From: Heliocidaris erythrogramma
Taxonomy: Eukaryota > Echinodermata > Echinoidea > Camarodonta > Echinometridae
Length of the DNA stretch: 64,000 nucleotides
Direction of reading: 5' to 3'
Assembly: GCA_025617745.1 (NCBI GenBank)
Contig: CM046869.1
Location: forward strand, 2,502,823-2,566,822
Numbering within the stretch: position 1 is the stretch's first letter; the number at the start of each line of letters is the position of its first letter. The translations under genes were made by a program, and so were the position numbers. A model generated the notes under the pieces. It saw only the letters and a list, made by a program, of their open reading frames with translations, did not search any database and had not been told where the DNA came from. This document shows, piece after piece, positions 57,161-64,000 of this stretch.

Positions 57161-58497
57161 TGATTTTCTTTGGCAATATCAATGACATATTATGACCATT
57201 TACCTAAAGCATGTGTAGAATAATAGCATAATTATAATAATTATAATAGTATATGAATTATCATAATATATTATCATGAACAATTTAAATACAATAAAAG
57301 CAATAAGTGTGCATCTAATCATGTTTATTGTGGACTCTCCTCCATATGTCAGCCCATCTGATTAATTTTTTAATAATCTTAGCTTATCTAAAAATGAAGA
57401 TAAGGACTACACATTGCATTTTGGAGATAAGGAAACCAGTTACACTTCATGTTTGGCTAATAAACGACCTTTGACTCTGTCATATTTTATCCAGTATAAA
57501 TAGAAATAATCTTAAAAATAAAGTATTTTATGAAAAGTTTGCCAATAAATTTTAGCCTTCAATAAAAAATGGGTGTGAGAATACTATATTGATATTGGGT
57601 GAAAGTCCATTATTTCCGATTTAGCAAATAAATCGTAAGTGTTGACTTATGATCCTCAGGTATAGCTTGTTACAGTCGAGTTTAAAATGTAGCAAGCACT
57701 GGAAGAGTATATGTTGTTGTACATGTATGTGGTGCTTGGAACACGTGGCATTTGGTACAAAAAAGGTGTGAGCATTTCTTGAAGACAGCACTTATTCTGG
57801 ACCCTACATCGTCTTCACTTTAATCAAAGAGCTTCTACAAAGAGAACCATTTCCTTGTGCTTTATACATGCGGGGTCACACATATAGGACTGTTTGTATT
57901 GAACGGTTGAGATTAAAAGACCACAGTTCTTTTAGCATGTATTCTCGTCATGGCCGTTAAATTTGGGTGAATTTTTTTTTTGGCGGGATAAGAAATGTGG
58001 CCGTTCCTGGCATCATGTCTTACAAGAAGAGAAGAAGGGCGCAAAGTTTTGCTGCACCGCATTTGTATTTTGATGGAAATGAGGTTTGTGTGTAGATATT
58101 AAGCATGCTTGATTAATTTTTGTCTTTCTTAATCAGGTGGTTGATTTAAAGAGAGAATGGTGTATGTCTTACACGTAGTATACTTTACATGAGTTTGATG
58201 TTGAATAGACTAGAGGCTGATTTCTTGAAGTGTGATATCTGAATTCTATATTGAGGATTGAGGATGAAGCATATGTTAAGAGTGAAGATATTGCCATCTT
58301 TGTCTGAATATCTTCTGCATACAATATTCATTGCTGTATCACTCACACCTTTGACAAGCGTGTGGGTCGTCAAGATTGAGAAATGAGGATAATTACGGTG
58401 TGCAACACATTTAAGTTTTTGAAACTATTTGCTTACAGGTACCTTTATATTTGCATGTAATGTACATGTATGTGGTTTAATTTCTCCCCCTTTTCAG

Positions 58498-58586
58498 CTC
58501 AAGAAATCCCCATCTTTGAGGTCCCTTACTGGTTTACTAAAGAAAAAAGACAAAGACAGTGAAACAGATGGAGTATTCACAAAAAG
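58498..58586 (+). CDS. Coding exon 7 (89 bp), KSPSLRSL motif
   Basis: Acceptor TCTCCCCCTTTTCAG and donor AAAAAG|GTAAGA. It starts in phase 0, encodes LKKSPSLRSLTGLLKKKDKD then SETDGVFTK, and leaves AG to complete Arg with exon 8. The segment is strongly basic with an amphipathic look around SLTGLLKKK. The K-S-P-S-L-R-S-L motif parallels RRALSLDKL in exon 6 and RRSASVLGL in exon 8. Splice sites and phases agree on both sides. Confidence 0.88.
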
Positions 58587-61245
58587 GTAAGATTCAAGGT
58601 TATGTTCTTGGATTAATATTAAGTAAGCATAAAGCCATTAAGCTGCATATTACAGTGATTAGTTAAGATCTTCCAAGTGACTAATTAGTCGGTAAAAGCA
58701 AGTATTCTGTGACCAATAAGCTGAATTTTACTGTCAACAGAAGAAGTTAGTGTCAAAAAACAAGTAAGCAGAATGACTGATCAATAACAAAATTATAGCA
58801 AAAGTTCTTGTTTGAATTAAGAACTAGATAATATCATATTATACAGGGTATGACTTTAATTATTTCGTCATGTAATTATCTTTCTTCAATAAATGAGTGC
58901 ATGGATTACTTAATAATCATAATGGTCCATGGAAATGTCAGCTACTAAATCTTATCTTTATCTTCAATTTATTCTTAAAAGTATTGCCCATGGTAGTCCC
59001 AAATTATGTTATCGGATTCTTTTATACCACTCTGAAAGGATACACTATTGGCCATCTTTTGTATTTCAAAATCTACAAACTTCGGGATAACCTGACTTTG
59101 TACTTTTGCCCCTGGTAATTATCAATCATCAGAATTCACCCCATACTGCCTCTGATGAGTCTTTGGTGAGTCTCAGGCTGTGGCGTGCCAAGTTTTCCAG
59201 AAATTCTCCCTGTCCAAGGTTCTTTCAATGTTAAAAGAGGGACAGGGATGAATTCTGAAATACTTTTATCACTGTGCATCAGTGATTCACCAGAGGTTGT
59301 TTGGGTTCTCCCTAGTTTGGGAAGGGGAGCTGGGAATAAGGAAGCGTTATTTTAGTAAGGTCAGGCATAAAGTGTCCTTTCTATAATTTTATCTTTTTAA
59401 TGCTTGCCAGAGGTGATTGAATCCTCTTTTCTAAATATTATAGTACATGTACTTACTATTTTATTGGCAGTAATTTGTACCACAGCACATAGATATATTC
59501 AGCAAAAAAAGACCTTGTGCATGTACATAGGAGATAGCAATTAGCTTTTGAAAGCTTTAAAAAATAGTAACCCTGGAATTTTTTTTAAGAGCTTGGGATA
59601 TTTTTGTTTTAAGCATGAAAATCAACATTTAGGAAATCTCATTTTGTTTATTTTGAAAGTTTTAAAATACCTCCTTTGAAGAAAAGGTAATATTTCCTCG
59701 GCAGTGTTGCTGTTTTTCTAAAACTGTGAGTGGGTGGGTTTTAGGTTTGAAAGTTAAAGGGCAGTCCAACATTTTCATATAAGTTGAATTAGGTGAAAAC
59801 AGAAAAATAAAAGAGACAGCTTAGTAAAGGCATATATATCATTATCTGAGCAGCAGCAAACCAATTTGATTGGCCTGTCGAGGACTCTCATTGTGGGGAC
59901 TGCTGGCTTGCCCAGCTGTCAACAATTATATGTTGATACCTGAAATGGCTATTGTGTGCAATTGCATAATATATACAAAAGAAAATAAAAAATTAATAAA
60001 GTTTGAACAGATAGGACAAATGATAAGAATGTTTGAAAGTTGAGATCATTAAATGTATGTGATCCTCAAATTGGTGAATTAGTCTTTTGACTTCGTCATA
60101 ATTTAACTTCAAGTTCTCTCCAAATCAATTGCCCTTGGAGCTGTATTCAAGCATATTACTGACGTCATAAAACAAAAAGATCCTACTTAGTCATAAATTC
60201 AGAAAAAATTATCATTAAGCTATCCAACACTAGATCACATTGACATTACTCACTTGCCAATTTAAAATTCTCATATTTAAATTGATTACAACATTTAAAC
60301 AATCTTAGCCTTCTCATTATCCGGTTCCGTTCAATCTTCCACCAAACTGTTTCTCTGATTTATTTACTTTCCTTTAACTTGGTTTGAAGGTTGGATTGTA
60401 TTTTAATTTTATGCATTGTCCCACTGGGGCTGTACCATCATTTGCTTGTTTGTCTTTTATGCACAGTTTTATATAATAGTTCATGCATCCTCAATATATA
60501 GACACTGGTAGAGGTGAAAGGCAAAAGGGAGTAACTATCATCTGAAATTTATCAAAAATTAGTTTTACAAAACACATACAAACAGAAGAATTATGGACAA
60601 TATAGAGTATATCCTTATTGTTTACTCGGAAATGCCTGTAGATGTTTTACATCGTTAAAATGCACTAGGTTTGGGAAATGTTCCTGAGTATTTCAGCAAG
60701 AAAAATGTGAAATATTTTGCAGTATTCTTTTAATTGCTCCCTGCCCTAATATCAGAGCAAGGTACACAAAATATATTGGTTCAGTGCAGTGTCCGGTTTG
60801 ATTTGCTGTTCAAATTTTCACAAGTATGTTTCAGTGTGCGGATGGTGGCTTTATCAACTCTATTCCCTCCAGAACAAACAAATATTAAATGATGAGTTTA
60901 CCAGGAATTGTCTTGATTCAAAGGTTACGAAGGGGACAAACGACAGACTTTCACAGAAATAAAGGCCATATACAACACAATTCTTCAAACGGGAGGTTCT
61001 TCCATATGGACTCATAAACAGCAGAATAAAATGAGTTAAAAGCCAGAAGGGCATTATCTCCATGTTGGTGTCTTTCTGGCTTTCAAGCATTATTGCATTT
61101 TTACAGCTAATTTCAAAACTGACTCCATTGATAAATAGATATCATTCAAATAGCCTTCGAGAAATATTTGAAAGGATTTGTAAAGATGAAATCCATTCAC
61201 AGCAAAACTTAACATCTTACTGCCACTTATGATTCTGTTTCTCAG
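58587..61245 (+). other. Intron 7 (2.7 kb)
   Basis: Phase-2 intron, GTAAGA to TTTCTCAG. Hairpin family E copy 5 lies at 61033-61088. GGGCAGTCCAACATTTTC near 59759, then AGAAAAATAAAAGAGACA, looks distantly like foldback family H, but I cannot define an element. I see nothing else. Confidence 0.7.
61033..61088. repeat. Short hairpin family E, copy 5
   Basis: GAGTTAAAAGCCAGAAGGGC and GTGTCTTTCTGGCTTTCAAG form an imperfect stem. Layout as at 49597. Confidence 0.6.
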
Positions 61246-61472
61246 GCGATCGGCCAGTGTACTAGGCCTCGAGACCACAACCGACAACGAGAGGCACCCT
61301 AGACCTCAACGGACGACAGTAGATACCGACGTAACGTCACCCACCCATGGCCGTAAGATCGGTCGTCTCCTCGCCATCAAACCTGATGGTACACAGGTCA
61401 TTGAACTCGTCAAGCCTCCAAACGGACCGTTTGGGTTTTACATCGCCATGGGTACATCAAGTAAAGGCAATG
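61246..61472 (+). CDS. Coding exon 8 (227 bp), start of a PDZ-like domain
   Basis: Acceptor TTCTGTTTCTCAG and consensus donor GGCAATG|GTAAGT. One base completes Arg, giving RRSASVLGLE, then a Thr-rich linker. From about residue 43 it becomes ordered-looking: GRKIGRLLAIKPDGTQVIEL, VKPPNGPFGFYIAMG. The pattern strand, then G-P-F-G-F as carboxylate-binding loop, then hydrophobic strand, is the beginning of a PDZ fold. The rest of the domain must lie in exons beyond the window, since one leftover base sits at the donor. The Pro-rich lead-in KPPNGPFGF is unusual for a canonical PDZ. From memory it recalls the conserved C-terminal region of KIAA1614-type vertebrate proteins, which I could not check. 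Of all exons here it is the most likely to find homologues. Confidence 0.92.
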
Positions 61473-61527
61473 GTAAGTACATGTAAAACCCGTACATAAA
61501 GACCCCATGAAGGTAACAGAGATGGCC

Positions 61528-62436
61528 TTAAAGGAGAATTAACCCCTGATTACTAATTTACTTATATTGGAAGGTGTAATATATTCCTACTTATTGGCCT
61601 AAATCATTTTCTAATAAGATATCAGAAAAGGGTATAAATAAAGATATTCCAACACCCGGTATCGTCTCCTACTCATTTACATGGGGGCTGCCATTTTCTT
61701 GCTGATTTGGAGTTGTACATGAAACATTGAGAAATGTTCCAGTCGGGAAGATATTTTGAATCCAAATCCTAAATTGATTTTCTTCATTACCTAAAATCCA
61801 TATGTGACAAAAAATATAAAGTGGGTGTTTACATGTATTATAAAAATTAAATCTTTATAATGATACTTTTAAACTGTCTGGTTTTGCTTAACAAAAATCT
61901 ATTTTCTTGGGTTTGCCAAACAGAGTAGAACATAATATATGCAGCATGCATTCTGACTTTTCAAGTCCATTATCCGAAAGCAGGTGAATGCATAGTTTGC
62001 CGCTATAGATGCTCAGGGAAGAAGCATCCATAAAATTTGAATTAATTTGCTCCGTCCCATACGTCCAGTATTGAGAAAATAGATTTCTATTAAGCGAATA
62101 TCGATTTTCAACAGAAATATATAAGGAAATCTTCAGTTTAAAAATAAATTGACATATCTATTCTATATTTTTAATCTCAAATGGGTTTTTAATTTTGAAA
62201 AAAGCAATTGAGTATTTGGATTAAGAAAATCTTCTTGTACACATAAACAAAATGGCAGCCCCCATGTGCTGCTAGCAGACGATACATATTGCTAGCAGAT
62301 GATAAATTTTGCTCAGAAAATCTTGATTCGTATCGATCTCGTATATTTTGACGCGAAGCCATATAGTCTAACAAGTAGGAATAAATAACACCTTTGAACA
62401 CTATCGTCTTTATTTTTGAGCGTAATTCTCCTTTAA
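61528..62436. mobile_element. Large foldback element, 909 bp
   Basis: TTAAAGGAGAATT and AATTCTCCTTTAA are perfect inverted ends. Further inside, ATGGGGGCTGCCATTTT against AAAATGGCAGCCCCCAT and TATTCCTACTTATTGG against TAACAAGTAGGAATAA keep the arms complementary. No protein is encoded. It starts only 56 bases after exon 8. Confidence 0.8.
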
Positions 62437-62742
62437 CAACCAGGGGATCAAAACGATGATGTTGATTTCTGGATATATAAACAGAAAATCTCAATTCACA
62501 TATTCAAGCCAATTGACAATGACTGTCCTATACTACAAATAAAGGATGTCTGTGAAACTATTTTGGTTGAACGTCTAAAGGAATGACTATTGAGCATGAA
62601 AAGATTGAAAGTAAGCTTGTCATTGTAACTGTGTCTCACGCAGTGATTTCTCTATAATATACCTTTTGGTAATAATTGGAATGATATCTTCATGTCGGAA
62701 CAAAGATTAGGAATATTCCTGTGAATGAGGAGAAATTATTTC

Positions 62743-62776
62743 TTTGACCGTACCGTGGGTTTGACCGTACCGTGGG
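62743..62776. repeat. Tandem duplication, 17 bp x 2
   Basis: TTTGACCGTACCGTGGG occurs twice back to back; each unit contains the short palindrome ACCGTACCGT-like core. Confidence 0.85.
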
Positions 62777-64000
62777 GTTATTGTCTTATGAAAATGACCT
62801 AAGTGTACAAACGTCAGAGAGGGCAATACCAGGTGTTAATTATTATCATTCAAGCATATCATATGCCCTGTCCATTACAACCAAAACAAAGGGATGGAAC
62901 TGACCTCAACATCTGTTGAAAACCTCAGCATTGTGGTCACTCAAATATTTATGAAACAACTTGAAATTGTTTGCAAACTCATCAGTTGATGATAGGTCTC
63001 TTTTTTTTTTTTAATGAGAAGTGACAATGTGTGCCTCAAATCCTAAGTTGCCTTCAATATTTTCTATAAGTTCACTGGGTGCTGCTAGGCCATGGAATCT
63101 TCTAGCAAGTTTCTGTCTAAATACACAATGAATTGATGCCATATGCTAATCAAGACCTCCTGTTCTATGGAGCCCTTAAGATGGTTTTCAGATGAGTGGT
63201 CTTGTATAATTATACACATCTATGTAGGAGGTCCTACATGTAGGTTTGAAACCAAGTCGATGCCCTATAGTGCTCGATCTTTGGCACGGCATTTTATCCT
63301 TACTACGTAGTCCATTGCATAGATCTTTTAAAGCGATAGGACCCTCTGATTGGCCTCCTCCAATCCTATTTTTGCTTTTGTGGTGCTGCAGTCAAATAAA
63401 CTGTAAATTGTCTATCAGTACATGTTAAATCAGAACTCTCATGTTCTTACCAACATAATCAATTACTTGCATATGTAAAAAGCAGCATGTAGATTTGTCC
63501 TTTTTTTTTCAAACTTGAAAATATGTTATAGCAGGAAGTTTATGCAACTGTAAATACACGTTTGTCTGAATGATTTTATTCCAAAACTTTTCTCGTAAGA
63601 ATAAAATTACTGGTAATTTCAATTTTAAAAGGTAACTGTAGGTACTAGTAGTACTGCATGGGGGTTCCTTAAGATCATCTTACAATGGATGAATGAATCA
63701 CTATGTTCCTTTGTTCTCTTTTATGTACTAGAAAAAAAAAGACAAATACACACATTTTGGTCAATCAAGAAAGAAAAGGTGCAAAGATCAGGACTCGATC
63801 AATATTCTCAGTATTCCCCCTTTTTTCTTGAGTTGTCATCACTCTTTACAAACGCCATTGAAAATTGTGATAAAGAGACCTCCCTACAATATCATATGTT
63901 GGTTCAACGTAAACATGAATTGTTGTATGGGAGTCTTGTACACATCTTATACTGGAAAATTGGTGATATGAGTTTATCAGTTTACTAAAGTAAACTGTAA

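Larger units (their letters stand above)
53321..58497 (+). other. Intron 6 (5.2 kb)
   Basis: Phase-0 intron, GTATTT to CCCTTTTCAG. It contains an A/AAAT tract, a large GATA-type microsatellite, foldback D copy 5 and a SINE-like tail. The stretches 53801-55493 and 57161-58497 show nothing recognisable. Confidence 0.75.
61473..64000 (+). other. Intron 8, 5' part, runs out of the window
   Basis: Phase-1 intron beginning GTAAGT. I looked for an exon finishing the PDZ-like fold up to 64000 and found none with suitable splice sites. It contains one large foldback (61528-62436) and a short tandem duplication at 62743. The stretch 62777-64000 shows nothing recognisable. Confidence 0.75.

Noticed and set aside
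63689-63988. 99-codon plus-strand open frame near the window end, considered as the next exon of the gene
   Set aside because: No acceptor in the required phase, and the peptide does not continue a PDZ fold.

Overview
The window is animal nuclear DNA: AT-rich, intron-rich, full of short inverted-repeat elements and microsatellites, with many copies of the palindrome TACATGTA. The mix of foldback/MITE-like repeats, a tRNA-derived SINE and a decayed LINE suits a marine invertebrate deuterostome. A sea urchin or other echinoderm is my best guess, made from general pattern and not from a match. No bacterial genes, rRNA or CRISPR arrays are present.

The one gene I can support runs left to right across the whole window and continues past both ends. 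Eight coding exons link through consensus splice sites in compatible phases: 251-1154, 27516-27591, 28718-28861, 31477-32129, 32756-32969, 53155-53320, 58498-58586 and 61246-61472. They encode a long, polar, Ser/Arg/Pro-rich protein, probably disordered. It has recurring basic-Ser-x-x-x-Leu motifs and two P-x-Y-A-x-V-(D/N)-K tyrosine motifs. It then enters what looks like the start of a PDZ fold, with carboxylate loop GPFGF, where the last visible exon stops. I read it as a cytoskeletal or junctional scaffold and do not assign a gene name. A remembered, unchecked resemblance points to vertebrate KIAA1614-type proteins.

Two introns are very large (about 26 kb and 20 kb). The 20 kb intron holds a convincing alternative first coding exon (42578-42957), which would give a short isoform with only the C-terminal part. 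It also holds a weaker 141-bp in-frame cassette exon (37695-37835). A still weaker candidate first exon lies at 12494-12545 in the 26 kb intron.

The rest is intron colonised by repeats. Several families have more than one copy here: a ~370-bp TIR element (three copies), a ~500-bp TIR element (three), a foldback family with a fixed loop core (five), a short hairpin family (five) and a GGGAAAGTCCACCC-ended foldback (two). Single elements include a composite GTCTCGCCCAC-ended element carrying a foldback with a hammerhead-ribozyme-like motif, a 157-bp tandem array with an RFX X-box in each unit, an element with four E-box-like sites about 181-189 bp apart, and a foldback ending in CRE palindromes.

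All coordinates were read by eye. Repeat edges are approximate unless a terminal repeat or target duplication fixes them.
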